From: Sandaracinaceae bacterium
GTDB lineage: Bacteria; Myxococcota_A; Polyangia; Polyangiales; Sandaracinaceae
Direction: 5' to 3'
DNA: 64,000 nucleotides
Assembly (NCBI GenBank): GCA_040218145.1
Contig: JAVJQK010000063.1
Span: 162,844 to 226,843, forward strand
The notes below the pieces were generated by a model. It did not search any database and was not told the origin of the DNA. It worked only from the letters and a program-made list of their open reading frames with translations. A program made the translations under genes and the position numbers. Below, in pieces: positions 53,432 through 62,693 of this stretch; positions within the stretch are counted from its first letter, which is position 1; the number at the start of each line of letters is the position of its first letter.

Positions 53432-54877
53432 TCAGGAGCGCAGGCGCGCGACCAACGCGTCGAAGCCGGCGTGCGCGCGCACGCTCGCGAGATCCGGGTC
53501 GCGCTCGAGGTGATCGGCGTCCGTGTAGCCCGAGTCGATCGCGCGCTCGAGCCACGCCATCGACTCGTTTGGGCGTCCAGCGCGCGCGTGCGAGCAGGCC
53601 GCGTTGTAGGCGTCCTCCGGGCTCCCGAAGCGCTCCCAGAGGGTGCGGCCGAGCTCGGCCGCGGCGTCGAAGCGTCCCGCGCGGAAGAGGGAGGCGTCGA
53701 CCACCGCGCCGCGATCGCGGTCTCGCCCGATCGCGTCTCCCGCCTCCTCGTGGCGTCCGAGCATCGCCAGCGCATAGGCGCGCAGCAGGGCGCGCTCCGC
53801 CTCCTCCTCGCGGGGGTCCAGGTCCTCGGCGTCGTCGAGCGCCCGCTCCCACCGCTCCTCTGCGAGGGCCACGAGGCTCGACAGGGCGGGGGAGGGCTCG
53901 TGCGTCTCGCGCATGACCTCCACGTTGCGCACGGCGTCGTCGGGATCTCCCGCCAGGAGCTGGGCCCACGCGGCCAGCTCGCGCGCCGTCGCCCGATCGT
54001 CCGGCGACTCGAGCCGCGGCAGGACGTGGTGCTCGAGATCCGCGCCGAGCTGCGCCCAGTCCTCCGAGGTCGCGCCGTAGAGGACGCGCGAGACGAGCTT
54101 CTCGCCCGGACCGGCCTGCGTCAGCGCGGCGCGGGCGCGCGCGAGCGCCTCGTGGGGTCCGTCGGACCGGGTGAGCGTCCCCTCGAGCGTCCGCGGCGGC
54201 GGCTCCTTCTGGAACGCGCGGGCGGCGATCCGGAGCGACGTGGTCAGCAGGAAGCCGGTCCACAGCGTCGTGAGGCTGAAGCCGAACGTGTAGACGATCC
54301 ACACGAGCAACGGGACGGCGAAGAGGAACGTGACGACGGCCGCTGGCTTGCGGCCGTTTCCGCCCGTGACCCGATCTGCGAGCGCCTCGACCACGTGCCC
54401 ACCATCCCAGGGCAGCATCGGCAGGAGGTTGATCACGCCCCAGCCGATGTTGACCCAGAGCAGCACGAGGTACGCCCGCTGCACGGCCCAGTGCTGCGAC
54501 TCGAGGTCGACGAGCAGCCCGAGCGCGAAGACGAGGCCCCCGAGCGCGAAGCCGGCGAACGGCCCCGCCAGGCTGACCCACAGGCGCTGCTTCGCGGTGG
54601 GGCTGGGCCCTCGGCCCCACGCGGTGTGGCCCCCCATGCCGTGGAGCGCGATCGAAGGTGAGTAGCCGTAGCGGCGCATGGCCAGGGCGTGGCCCAGCTC
54701 GTGCCAGATCACGCCGGTCACGCCGACCGCGACCCAGATGAACATCCCGACGAGCACCTCGGTGGTCCAGCGCTGCTCGCGCGGCGCGCCGAGGATGAGC
54801 AACAGCACGAAGAACCAAGGACTCACCTGCAGGGGGAATCCCAGGACCCGCAGCCCACGTTCGGCGTTGGCGCTCAC
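53432..54877 (-). CDS. M50 (site-2) protease-like membrane protein with helical-repeat tail
   Basis: About 481 residues from GTG 54877. N-terminal half: ~six hydrophobic segments with zinc motif HELGH (in VIWHELGHALAMRRYG) and the second ligand motif NLLPMLPWDGGH, matching the rhomboid-like SpoIVFB/S2P-type M50 family. The C-terminal ~260 residues are a soluble helical tail of TPR-like units (for example around AALTQAGPGEKLVS, AYALAMLGRHEEAG, AYNAACSHARAGRPNESM). ATG 54967 and 54934 would add unsupported N-terminal sequence, so the start is uncertain. It is divergent from the lipoprotein at 55013. Substrates could be membrane-anchored regulators. Confidence 0.83.
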   Translation of the reverse strand: MSANAERGLRVLGFPLQVSPWFFVLLLILGAPREQRWTTEVLVGMFIWVAVGVTGVIWHELGHALAMRRYGYSPSIALHGMGGHTAWGRGPSPTAKQRLWVSLAGPFAGFALGGLVFALGLLVDLESQHWAVQRAYLVLLWVNIGWGVINLLPMLPWDGGHVVEALADRVTGGNGRKPAAVVTFLFAVPLLVWIVYTFGFSLTTLWTGFLLTTSLRIAARAFQKEPPPRTLEGTLTRSDGPHEALARARAALTQAGPGEKLVSRVLYGATSEDWAQLGADLEHHVLPRLESPDDRATARELAAWAQLLAGDPDDAVRNVEVMRETHEPSPALSSLVALAEERWERALDDAEDLDPREEEAERALLRAYALAMLGRHEEAGDAIGRDRDRGAVVDASLFRAGRFDAAAELGRTLWERFGSPEDAYNAACSHARAGRPNESMAWLERAIDSGYTDADHLERDPDLASVRAHAGFDALVARLRS

Positions 54878-54970
54878 GCCGCGAGTATGCGTCGTGCCGC
54901 GCCCGGAGCCACCCTCGCTCGCCGGATGGTGCATCCAGAGAGACGGGGGAGACGCGCGCGGGTTCATCTG

Positions 54971-54976
54971 TATACT
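54971..54976 (+). promoter_or_regulatory. -10 element of the lipoprotein gene
   Basis: TATACT matches the sigma-70 -10 consensus at five of six bases and lies 37 bases upstream of ATG 55013. The -35 position (GGAGAC at 54948-54953) is a poor match. Confidence 0.5.
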
Positions 54977-55012
54977 CTCGCCGTCCGCCCACGGCGCGCA
55001 CTCGGAGGAAAC

Positions 55013-55414
55013 ATGAAGAAGCTCGTACCCATTCTCTTCGTCTCGGCGTTCGCCCTAGCTCTCGCGGGGTGCTCGGAGCCCGAGCCGGTGGACGAGACCG
55101 TCACCGGCGAGCTGACCGACAGCGACCCTCGAGTCGAGCAGGACGACTCACCCTACGACGAGTACCGGTTCGACGTGGCCGAAGGCTGGACCATCACCGG
55201 CGACATGCAGAGCGCGAACTTCGACACCTACCTCTGGCTCATCGACCCGGAGGGTGAGTCGCTCGTCCAGGACGACGACGGCGGCGAAGGCACCAACAGC
55301 CGCGTGACCTACACCGCGGCCCAGAGCGGCACCTACACGTTCCGCGCGAACAGCTACAACGGCGAGGGGCGCGGTCAGTACACGCTGCACTTCACGGCCA
55401 ACCCCGGCCAGTAG
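55013..55414 (+). CDS. PPC-domain-like lipoprotein
   Basis: 133 residues. MKKLVPILFVSAFALALAGCS ends in a lipobox (LAGC). The mature ~110 residues match the pre-peptidase C-terminal (PPC) beta-sandwich style: YRFDVAEGWTITGDMQS, DTYLWLIDPEGESLVQDDDG, SRVTYTAAQSGTYTFRANSY, GQYTLHF. PPC domains are usually attached to proteases; here one stands alone on a lipid anchor. GGAGGA precedes ATG 55013 and a TATACT -10 lies 37 bases upstream. A terminator hairpin follows at 55441. Confidence 0.88.
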   Translation: MKKLVPILFVSAFALALAGCSEPEPVDETVTGELTDSDPRVEQDDSPYDEYRFDVAEGWTITGDMQSANFDTYLWLIDPEGESLVQDDDGGEGTNSRVTYTAAQSGTYTFRANSYNGEGRGQYTLHFTANPGQ

Positions 55415-55440
55415 ATCGCGGCCCAGCGTCGCCCACACGT

Positions 55441-55469
55441 GAGCCCCGTGGCCTCTGGTCGCGGGGCTC
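55441..55469. terminator. Bidirectional terminator
   Basis: GAGCCCCG (55441-55448) and CGGGGCTC (55462-55469) form an 8-bp stem with a 13-base loop, between the convergent lipoprotein and methyltransferase genes. A short TT follows on the plus strand. Confidence 0.65.
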
Positions 55470-55488
55470 TTCGCGTCGTGGGTCTCGG

Positions 55489-56190
55489 TCAGGGACGGCG
55501 CGCGCGCACCGCGTACTGGTAGGGCAGCTCGGTCTCGAGGATCTCCGCCTCGAACCCGGCCGAGCGGAGCTCCATCAGGACGGCGTGGGCTGCGAGGCGC
55601 ATGGCCTCGGGCGGGCCGTGTGGGCTGTCCTCGGTGAAGTCGACGACGAGCACGAAGCCCCCCTCGCGTAGGCCGTCGCGCAGGCGGTGCGCGTAGGCGG
55701 CGCGGTCTTCGATGTGGTGCCAGGTGTCGACGATCAGCACGCGGTCCACGCCGTCGAGCCCGGGGTCGTCGGGCGCCACCACGCGCGCCTCCACGTTCGT
55801 CAGGCCCGCCTCCTCGGCCCGCGTCTGCATGTGCGCGACCATCGCGGGCTCGACGTCGAGCGCGAGCACGCGCCCCTCGGGGCCGACCGCCGGGCTCAGG
55901 TGCGGGAGGAAGTAGCCCGTGCCTGCGCCGACGTCGGCCACCGTCATGCCCGGCTCGAGCTCGAGCAGCGTCACCACCTCGGCCGGCCGCTGCCACTCGT
56001 CGCGGGCCGGGTCGTCGAAGAGGGCCACGAAGCGCTCGACGTCGGAGAAGTCGTGCGCGTGGCCGGCGTGGCCGCCGTGGCCGCCGTGGTGGTCGTGCTG
56101 GCCCGGATGACCGGACGCGTGGTCCTGACCGCCGCCGCAGCCGAGCGCCAGGACCGTCGAGAGCAGGAGCGTCTTCGTCGAAGCGTTCAT
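55489..56190 (-). CDS. Exported SAM-methyltransferase-like lipoprotein with His-rich linker
   Basis: 233 residues. [21 protein letters not shown] carries a lipobox (LALGC), then a His/Gly-rich linker ([16 protein letters not shown]) that looks metal-binding. From ~60 on is a class I methyltransferase: motif [12 protein letters not shown], acidic LALDVEP (motif II), [14 protein letters not shown] (motif IV region), [13 protein letters not shown]-dependent enzyme behind a lipoprotein signal is puzzling because SAM is cytoplasmic. ATG 56190 overlaps the stop of the upstream PQQ-propeller gene by 4 bases, so the two are translated together. Whether it is active is unknown. Confidence 0.82.
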   Translation of the reverse strand: MNASTKTLLLSTVLALGCGGGQDHASGHPGQHDHHGGHGGHAGHAHDFSDVERFVALFDDPARDEWQRPAEVVTLLELEPGMTVADVGAGTGYFLPHLSPAVGPEGRVLALDVEPAMVAHMQTRAEEAGLTNVEARVVAPDDPGLDGVDRVLIVDTWHHIEDRAAYAHRLRDGLREGGFVLVVDFTEDSPHGPPEAMRLAAHAVLMELRSAGFEAEILETELPYQYAVRARRP

Positions 56191-58460
56191 CGGACCACCG
56201 AGAGCTGGGGTTTGGGCGCGTACGCGTGGAGGTGGCCGCTCTCCTCGGCCACGTAGATCCAGCCGCGCTCGTCGACGCGGGTCCAGTCCGGGACCAGCTC
56301 GCAGGGGAGGGGCTCTCCGATCGAGTGGCCGTCCGCGACGCGGAGCACGTGCACCGAGGCGCTGGGCACGAAGAGCGCGCCGCCGCGCAGGATGGGCTCG
56401 AGGCGCCGCGGCACGTCGTCGGCGACCGGGTGGCTGAGCTGCCGCTCCCACCGCAGCTCGCCGTCCTCGGCGCGCAGTGCCCGCGTGAAGCCGAGCGGCG
56501 TGTTCACCACCAGGGTCTGGTCGACCGCGAGGCACGACGCGCCGTGCGCGAGGCCCGGGTCGACGATGTCCCAGCGGAGGCTTCCGTCGGTCACGTCCAC
56601 CGCCACGAAGCGCGCGTCGCGCGGCCCTCCGACCGCGAGCGCGACGACGCCAGCGCTGGCCGAGGGCGCGCTCGCGGGCGCCCCGTCCAGCGCGCGCGTC
56701 CAGAGCGCGCGGCCGCTGAAGAGGTCGACGCCGTGGAGCACTCCGTCGGCCCCGCCGAGCTCACCGCTCACGGCCACCACGACCTCGCCCGCCACGACCG
56801 GGGCGAGCGCGAAGCGGGCGCCCTCGGCGGCGCAGTAGCGCCAGAGCAGCTCACCCGTCGCGACGTCGAGCGCGCTCAGGGTTCCGTCGCCGCAGGTGGC
56901 GAGGAGGATGCGGCCGGCGCGCTTCAGGGTGAACGCGCTCGCGCCGTGTCCGCCGGAGCGCCAGCGCAGCTCCCCGGTGCGCAGATCCACCGCGACGAGT
57001 CGATCGCGGCCCTCGGCCAGCACCGCGGTCGGTGGGATCGAGCGGCCGCCGACGAGCACCCCGGTGGGCGGCCCGCCCGTGCGCGGCGCGAGGCGCGCCT
57101 CCGCGAACGTCTCGCCGTCGTCGACGTGGCTCAGCGCGAGGTGGCCGTCGCTCGCGAGACGCGCGAGCACGGTGCCGGTCATGAACGACGCGCTGGCCGG
57201 CTGCACCTGCGACCAGAGCACCTCGCCGTCCTCGCGTCCGATCGCCACCGTCTGGCGGGGCGTGGCCACGACGAGTCGGTCGCCGCAGAGGAACGTCGAG
57301 GCGGCGTCGAGGCCTTCGACCTCGCTCTCCCATCGGCGCTCGAACTGGAGGCGTCGCGGGGCCGCCGCCGCGCGTGGAGCGACGCCCGGGGTGGCGCACG
57401 CGCCCGACGCCGCGCGGAGTCGCTCGGGATCGGTGTGCACGACCGCGTTCGCCCTCGGGCCGCGCGACCGGACCCGGCGGCGCAGCGAGCGCACCTCCTC
57501 CCGGAGCGAGGTCACGCGGAGGTTCCGCGCCTGGCTGCGGTCGATCGAGACGAGCGCGCGAAGGACGTCGGAGGCGAGCCGCAGGATGGGCAGCGCCGCC
57601 TCGCTGACGCTGAGCGCGGGGATGGTGATGCGCCCCGCTTCGTCCGAGCCGAGCGTCAGCTGCACGCCGTCTCGAGGGGAGAGGCGCACGCCGACCGCGA
57701 AGCGGCCCGCGCGGAGGCGCACGTTCGCGGCGCGGCCCGTCTCCCACGCCTCCACGAGCGCGCGGGTCGCCGAGACCATGCGCTGCACGGCGAGCATGAT
57801 CGGCCCGCGCACGAGCGGGATGCGGCGGCCGCGCGTCCAGACGTAGAGCGTGCCCGGGAAGAGCAGCGCGTGCGTGTCGGAGTGCGCGCTCGTCTGCCGC
57901 GGCGGATCCGCGACGGGCACGATCGCGGCCTGGAACCCGAAGGCCAGCGGCACGCTGCGCTTGGGCGCCTGCACCGCGCCGCCCGTCTCGAGCACGGGCG
58001 CGAGCGGGCTCTGCTCGGGGGCGACCTCGCCGGCGCGGGCGCGCTCGGCGAGCCGCAGCACGAGGCGGCGGGAGACGGGATCGGAGTCGGCGGTCGCGCT
58101 CTCCTCGGCGATCTCCGCGCAGCGCGCGAGGAGCGTCTCGAGGCCCACCGGGCGGTCCAGGACGCGCACCTCCGTGGGGCCGTCGATCAGGTAGTAGCTG
58201 ATCAACACCTCTCCCCCCGACCGCAGCAAGACCAGCTCGGCCGGCGTCGTCGCGAGGGGGAGCAGCGACTTCTTGCGGTTGCCCGAAGCCAGCGCCAGGG
58301 CGGCGCTGAGGAGATCGGCCAGCGGCGGCAGCGGCAGCGGCTCGGTGGAGCCGAGGAGGAGATCGCGAAGCGCGCGAAGCGCCGCCTCCTCCTGTGCCGC
58401 CGCGTTGACGGCGATCGGGGCGTTGTCGTCTTCGAACGGTCGAATCGGGATCACGCGCAT
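56187..58460 (-). CDS. PQQ-like beta-propeller protein
   Basis: About 757 residues from ATG 58460; longer starts at 58577 and 58601 add only Pro/Arg-rich sequence. Residues ~1-370 are a helical and beta region of unknown family ([31 protein letters not shown]). The C-terminal ~380 residues contain PQQ/BamB-type propeller blades: [72 protein letters not shown]. No signal peptide or lipobox is obvious, so it may be cytoplasmic or secreted unconventionally. Its stop overlaps the methyltransferase lipoprotein start. Confidence 0.75.
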   Translation of the reverse strand: MRVIPIRPFEDDNAPIAVNAAAQEEAALRALRDLLLGSTEPLPLPPLADLLSAALALASGNRKKSLLPLATTPAELVLLRSGGEVLISYYLIDGPTEVRVLDRPVGLETLLARCAEIAEESATADSDPVSRRLVLRLAERARAGEVAPEQSPLAPVLETGGAVQAPKRSVPLAFGFQAAIVPVADPPRQTSAHSDTHALLFPGTLYVWTRGRRIPLVRGPIMLAVQRMVSATRALVEAWETGRAANVRLRAGRFAVGVRLSPRDGVQLTLGSDEAGRITIPALSVSEAALPILRLASDVLRALVSIDRSQARNLRVTSLREEVRSLRRRVRSRGPRANAVVHTDPERLRAASGACATPGVAPRAAAAPRRLQFERRWESEVEGLDAASTFLCGDRLVVATPRQTVAIGREDGEVLWSQVQPASASFMTGTVLARLASDGHLALSHVDDGETFAEARLAPRTGGPPTGVLVGGRSIPPTAVLAEGRDRLVAVDLRTGELRWRSGGHGASAFTLKRAGRILLATCGDGTLSALDVATGELLWRYCAAEGARFALAPVVAGEVVVAVSGELGGADGVLHGVDLFSGRALWTRALDGAPASAPSASAGVVALAVGGPRDARFVAVDVTDGSLRWDIVDPGLAHGASCLAVDQTLVVNTPLGFTRALRAEDGELRWERQLSHPVADDVPRRLEPILRGGALFVPSASVHVLRVADGHSIGEPLPCELVPDWTRVDERGWIYVAEESGHLHAYAPKPQLSVVR

Positions 58461-58671
58461 CGGCGGAGTGCTCTCCGGGCGAACGGGACGGATCGGTGCG
58501 AGCCCGGTCGATCCCCGGGCCGCATCGTGTTCCGGCCCCCCTGAAGGATCTGTCCTGGGGCCGGTCGGGCTCGGCATCGGCGCCGTGCTCGTGGAACACA
58601 TCGTAGGAAACGATCGGCCTCGCTCTCCAGTTTTCGGGATCCTTTCGCGGGCTTGCGGCTACTTTGACGGC

Positions 58672-59088
58672 ATGCCTGGCTTCGTGCTCGCGGTCGCCGC
58701 CGTCGTCATCCGAGAGGGTCGTGTGCTCGCCATGAAGCGGTCCGCGACGAAGGACGCAGGGGCCGGTCTGTGGGAGACACTCTCGGGGCGCGTCGAGCCC
58801 GGCGAGCAGCCCATCGAGGCGCTCCGCCGGGAGATCGCCGAGGAGTGCGGGCTCGCGGTCGAGATCGATCCACGGCCGATCGACGCCTACACGGCGCGGC
58901 GCGGTGAAGCCCCGATGATCGTCGTGGTCTACGCCGCGCGGTACGTGGACGGGGAGGTCGTCCGCAGCGAGGAGCACGACGCGCACGTCTGGTGGACGCC
59001 AGACGAGTTTCGATCCCACAGCAGCCTGACGCGGCTCGCCGACGCGGTGGATCGCGCCGTCACTCCCAGCTTCGGAGCTTCGACGTGA
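58672..59088 (+). CDS. Nudix hydrolase
   Basis: 138 residues with the Nudix box GRVEPGEQPIEALRREIAEE then CGL (GX5EX7REUXEEXGU), all key Glu and Arg present. AVAAVVIREGRVLAMKRS opens the fold. Such enzymes hydrolyse nucleoside diphosphates linked to another moiety; the exact substrate is unknown. ATG 58672 is well inside the open frame that starts at 58273. Its 3' end overlaps the convergent kinase gene by 29 bases, an unusually long antisense overlap. Confidence 0.9.
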   Translation: MPGFVLAVAAVVIREGRVLAMKRSATKDAGAGLWETLSGRVEPGEQPIEALRREIAEECGLAVEIDPRPIDAYTARRGEAPMIVVVYAARYVDGEVVRSEEHDAHVWWTPDEFRSHSSLTRLADAVDRAVTPSFGAST

Positions 59089-60505
59089 CGTCGCGCCGCG
59101 CGCGAGGTCGACGACGCAAGACGATCTCCAGCGCCTGATCGCGGTCGGGGATCAGCTCGCGCTCCTCGGGGAGGTGGCCGCGCGCTTCGATCGCGAGCGT
59201 CATCGTCTCGCTCCCGCGCGGCAGCACGATGGGCGAGGTGACCTCCTCGCCGTCGAGGCGGAGCGTGGCGCGCGCGGGCGTGGTCCTGATCTCGACCCGG
59301 ACCTCGCTGGGGATCTCCACGCCGGGTGGCGCGGCCGGCTCGACCTCCACGGCAGTCTCCTCGGGGACGACTTCGGGCTCGGGGGGCTCCGGCGTCTCGG
59401 TCTGCGCGACGTCGGCTGGCGCCGGGGGCGCGCGCAGGGCCCAGACCACGCCCACGATCGCGATGGCCGCCACCACGAAGCCGCCGACGATCAGGGCCGG
59501 GAGCAGCAGACGCGGGCGTCGGCGGGTGACGATGGTGCGCGCGCCCCCCATGACCGAGACCCCGCCCAAGCGCACGGGGCCGTCTTCGGTGGACATGGAG
59601 CGCAGGATCGCCTCGACCTCGTACGCGCTCGCGGGCCGCAGGCCGGGGTCCTTCTCGAGGAGCGCGCTGACGAGATCGGCCAGGCCCGCCGGCAGCTCGC
59701 CCTCGAACCTCTCGTCCTGCAGTCGGGCGTCGAGGCGCGGGGGCGGCTCGCGCAGGTGCATCGCGCAGAGCGCCATCGGGGCCTCGTCCCAGAAGGGCGG
59801 CTCGCTGGTGATCATCTCGAAGAGGATCACGCCCAGCGCGTAGAGATCGGCGCCGGGGCCGACCTCGCGGCCTCCCTCCACCGCCTCCGGGCTGATGTAG
59901 GCGGGCGTGCCCACGATGGTCGTGTCGGCGGTGAGCCTCGCGCCGCCGGGCTGGTCTTCGAGGACGCGCGCGATGCCGAAGTCGATGACCTTCACGCCGC
60001 CGCCGTCGAGCATCCAGATGTTGGACGGCTTCAGATCGCGGTGGACCACGCCCGCCGCGTGGGCCGCGCCGAGGGCCTCGGCGACGTCGGCCGCGATCTC
60101 GCAGGCCTGCGACGGCGTCACCCGCCCGTGCCGCGCGAGCACCTCGTCGAGCGTGTGCCCACTGAGGAGCTCCATCACCATGTAGAGCCCGTGGACCGGG
60201 TCCTCGCCGAAGTCGTGCACGGCGGCGGCGTGGCGGCTCGAGATGCGGCTGGCCGCGCGGGCCTCGCCGATGAAGCGCTCCTTGGCGCGGCCCTGCTCGA
60301 CGGTGAGGATCTTCAGCGCGACCCGGCGGTCGATGTGGCGATCGACGCACTCGTAGACCGCACCCATGCCTCCCTCGCCGCGCACGCCGACGACCTCGAA
60401 GCGATCCGCGATGACTGTCCCCTTCGAGAGATGGGAGGTCGTCTCGGTCGTGATGGCGCCGGAGACACCGGACACCCCGGGAGCATGGCAGCGATGGGGC
60501 CCCAT
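59060..60505 (-). CDS. Ser/Thr protein kinase with membrane anchor and PEGA tail
   Basis: 481 residues. Kinase domain ~34-300: GEGGMGAV, Lys65 in VALK, HRD at 155-157 (HRDLKPSN), DFG at 175-177 and GTPAYISPE; all key residues present. A membrane helix lies at ~332-357, then an acidic Pro/Glu-rich stretch and a PEGA-like beta domain (RTTPARATLRLDGEEV, LAIEARGHLPEERE) in the periplasm. This is the PknB-like layout with a PEGA sensor, common in myxobacteria. The start is ATG 60505 with a weak ribosome site; a GTG ten codons in is possible. Confidence 0.9.
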   Translation of the reverse strand: MGPHRCHAPGVSGVSGAITTETTSHLSKGTVIADRFEVVGVRGEGGMGAVYECVDRHIDRRVALKILTVEQGRAKERFIGEARAASRISSRHAAAVHDFGEDPVHGLYMVMELLSGHTLDEVLARHGRVTPSQACEIAADVAEALGAAHAAGVVHRDLKPSNIWMLDGGGVKVIDFGIARVLEDQPGGARLTADTTIVGTPAYISPEAVEGGREVGPGADLYALGVILFEMITSEPPFWDEAPMALCAMHLREPPPRLDARLQDERFEGELPAGLADLVSALLEKDPGLRPASAYEVEAILRSMSTEDGPVRLGGVSVMGGARTIVTRRRPRLLLPALIVGGFVVAAIAIVGVVWALRAPPAPADVAQTETPEPPEPEVVPEETAVEVEPAAPPGVEIPSEVRVEIRTTPARATLRLDGEEVTSPIVLPRGSETMTLAIEARGHLPEERELIPDRDQALEIVLRRRPRARRDVTSKLRSWE

Positions 60506-60538
60506 CTGCCACCGCTTTCCCCGAGGTGGCCGTTGGGG

Positions 60539-60778
60539 TCAGGCCGCGGACGCCATCGGCGTCCTGAGCCACTCGCTGGGCTCGCGCTGGAGGTGCGTGT
60601 GGAGCGTTCGCAGCTGCTCCTCCGAGAGCTCGGGCAGGGCGTGCTTCCGGTCCCACAGCTCCATCAGCTCTCGCTGGATCCGCGCCTGCGCCGCGGGCGA
60701 AGACCGGGTCAACGCCCGCTGGAGGCGGGTCTCCCAGTGCTCGAGTCGCTGCCGCGTCGCTTCCATCAAACCGTTCAT
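60539..60778 (-). CDS. Small helical protein, 79 aa
   Basis: Starts at ATG 60778 with AGGAGAAG about two to eight bases upstream. The protein is almost entirely helical and charged, with LEHWETRLQRAL and QRELMELWDRKHAL, and could form a coiled coil. No known family recognised. It sits between the kinase and the TPR/PEGA gene on the same strand; a stable hairpin (60796-60814) lies in its leader. The open frame reaches 60904 but without a ribosome site. Confidence 0.65.
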   Translation of the reverse strand: MNGLMEATRQRLEHWETRLQRALTRSSPAAQARIQRELMELWDRKHALPELSEEQLRTLHTHLQREPSEWLRTPMASAA

Positions 60779-60795
60779 GGCTTCTCCTGGTCCGG

Positions 60796-60814
60796 CCCTC
60801 CCGACGCGGGAGGG
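60796..60814 (-). terminator. Hairpin downstream of the TPR/PEGA gene and ahead of the 79-aa gene
   Basis: CCCTCCCG (60796-60803), loop ACG, CGGGAGGG (60807-60814): a perfect 8-bp stem. On the minus strand it lies about 120 bases after the TPR/PEGA stop and 18 bases before the small gene's start, so it may be a terminator or an attenuator. Confidence 0.5.
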
Positions 60815-60932
60815 GCTGCCCAGGTGCTTCGCAAGAAGCGCACCCTCTCCTACACGCCCTCCTACGCACCTCGGGAGGGAGCGGGCTGCGTCTCGACAAG
60901 CCACGAACGTGCGCCGCCGCTCGGCGCGGGGC

Positions 60933-61913
60933 TCACCAGGTGATCATCGCCCCCTGAGGCATCATGCCCGCGTCGAGAACGACCCCCGTGCTCCCGCCGC
61001 TGGGGCCGTTCGCTTCGTCGGCGGCCCAGCCGATGAGGATCCCCGCCCCGACCGCGGCCACCGTCGCGCCGAGCACGCCCCAGAAGACCGGCTCCTCGAG
61101 GAAGATGGTGCCGCCGCCCAGGGTGCTGTCTCCGAGGTCGAGGTCGAGCCGCAGGTGCTGGTTGTGCTCGAGGACCACCGGCCGCACCACGGTCTCCCGA
61201 TCGGGGGCCATCACCGAGACGGTGTGCTCCCCGGGCGCGAGCTCGAGCCGGGCGCTCGTGGTGCCCACCTCCTCGCCGTCCACCAGGATCTGCGTGCCGG
61301 CCACCTCTTCGAGCAGGCTGACCTCGAGCCGCGCCGGGTTGCGCGTCGACACGAGCTGCACCGCGCGCCGGAGCGTGACGCCGGGCTCGGCCTCCACCTC
61401 GATGAGCTGCGGCGCGTGGCCGTCGGCCTCCACACGGATGACGTGACTCCCGGGGTTCACGCGCGCGGTGCGCGCGCCGCTGCCCTCGAGGGCGTGCCCG
61501 TCGAGCATCACCGACGCGTCGGCGGGGATCACGTCCACGTGGACCTCGGCCACCGCGCGCTGCGCGTGGGCCAGCATGCGCTGCGCCTCGACGTAGGCCT
61601 CCCCTTCGGTGGCGATGTCGGCCTGCTCGCGGTACCGGTCGAGCGCCTCGATGGCCTCCACGTAGCGCTCGAGCGCGTAGTAACAGAGCGCGAGGTTGTA
61701 CGCGGTGGTCGGCCGATCGACGAGGGCCAGCGACTGCCGGAAGGCCTCCGCCGCCTCGCTGAAGCGACGCTGCTCGGCCAGGCCGCGGCCGCGGTCGAAG
61801 TGCGCGCGCGCCTCGACGGTGTCGGGGTCCGGCGCGTCACCCTCCTGCCCGAGCGCGAAGCTCGGGATCAGCAGACAGACGGCCAGGAGCCAGGCTCGGG
61901 TCAGCGCTGACAT
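60933..61913 (-). CDS. TPR and PEGA domain periplasmic protein
   Basis: 326 residues. MSALTRAWLLAVCLLIPSFALG is a signal peptide. TPR units occupy ~30-110 (AHFDRGRGLAEQRRFSEAAE, AYNLALCYYALERYVEAIEA). Two PEGA-type beta domains follow: VDVIPADASVMLDGHALEG to VEADGHAPQ, and LEVSLLEEVAGTQILVDGEE to HTVSVMAPDRE. A hydrophobic segment near the C-terminus (WGVLGATVAAVGAGILIGW) may anchor it. It overlaps the upstream lipoprotein gene by 13 bases. It pairs in domain content with the kinase at 59060 and could be its extracytoplasmic partner (inference). Confidence 0.85.
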   Translation of the reverse strand: MSALTRAWLLAVCLLIPSFALGQEGDAPDPDTVEARAHFDRGRGLAEQRRFSEAAEAFRQSLALVDRPTTAYNLALCYYALERYVEAIEALDRYREQADIATEGEAYVEAQRMLAHAQRAVAEVHVDVIPADASVMLDGHALEGSGARTARVNPGSHVIRVEADGHAPQLIEVEAEPGVTLRRAVQLVSTRNPARLEVSLLEEVAGTQILVDGEEVGTTSARLELAPGEHTVSVMAPDRETVVRPVVLEHNQHLRLDLDLGDSTLGGGTIFLEEPVFWGVLGATVAAVGAGILIGWAADEANGPSGGSTGVVLDAGMMPQGAMITW

Positions 61914-62602
61914 CGGCCCCCCTCTCCGCACGTGGCGCCCAGCTCTTCGCACGTCATCACCATCTCACAGCGCCTCTCACCCTCGACACAGGTCCATCGT
62001 CCGACCGCGCAGGGGACGCCGGGGTAACACTGCTCGCCGGCCACGCAGGGCGGACCGGAGTCGGCCGGAGGAGGAGGGCCCGCGTCGGCCGGGCCGCCCG
62101 CGTCGGACGGCGTGGTCCCGTCGAAGAGATCGGGCAGCTCTCCGGTCGCGTCCGCGAGGGTCTCCGGATCCACCTCGGCGGGGACGCACGCGCCGTACAG
62201 GCAGCGCTGACCGGAGTCGGAGCAGGTCGACTCTTGCTCGAGATCGTCGTGGCACGCGCGGGCGAGCGGGACGTCGAGCTGCAGCCGCCGTCCCGGCAGG
62301 AAGCGCGTGTGCACCTCGTGCCTCGTCACGCTCTCACCCGAGAGCATCCCCGAGACGGTGATCACGACGGGCTCCGGGTCTCCGACCGCGGGGAGCACGC
62401 CGAACGAGAAGGGCAGCCCGGTCTCCGCGAGCGCGAAGCGATGCTCGTCTCGCCCCATGGCGGAGCTGATGACCACGTCGACCGTGTCGATCTCGGTGCC
62501 CACCGCGTAGTCGGAGTCGACCACCACGACGAGCTGGGTCGGGGTGGTGCACCCCGCGGCGAGCCACGCGATGACCGCCAGCGTCCCCCATCTGCGCATC
62601 AT
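61901..62602 (-). CDS. Cysteine-rich lipoprotein
   Basis: 233 residues from ATG 62602. MMRRWGTLAVIAWLAAGCT ends in a lipobox. The middle (~20-130) is a beta-like region, then an Asp/Ala/Gly/Pro linker, then a Cys-rich C-terminus with about ten Cys (CVAGEQCYPGVPC, WTCVEGERRCEMVMTC, CGEGGRC) likely fully disulfide-bonded. Typical of myxobacterial cell-surface lipoproteins with no known role. A longer upstream reading (to 62806) is not supported. Its stop overlaps the TPR/PEGA start by 13 bases, so they form a unit. Confidence 0.82.
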   Translation of the reverse strand: MMRRWGTLAVIAWLAAGCTTPTQLVVVVDSDYAVGTEIDTVDVVISSAMGRDEHRFALAETGLPFSFGVLPAVGDPEPVVITVSGMLSGESVTRHEVHTRFLPGRRLQLDVPLARACHDDLEQESTCSDSGQRCLYGACVPAEVDPETLADATGELPDLFDGTTPSDAGGPADAGPPPPADSGPPCVAGEQCYPGVPCAVGRWTCVEGERRCEMVMTCEELGATCGEGGRCQR

Positions 62603-62693
62603 ATGATCGCCATCATAGCGACCGGGGCGTGAGAATACACCCTCTTTGGAACTCATGCCGGAGCATACGGCGCCGGCGCCTCGAAGTTTCCCG

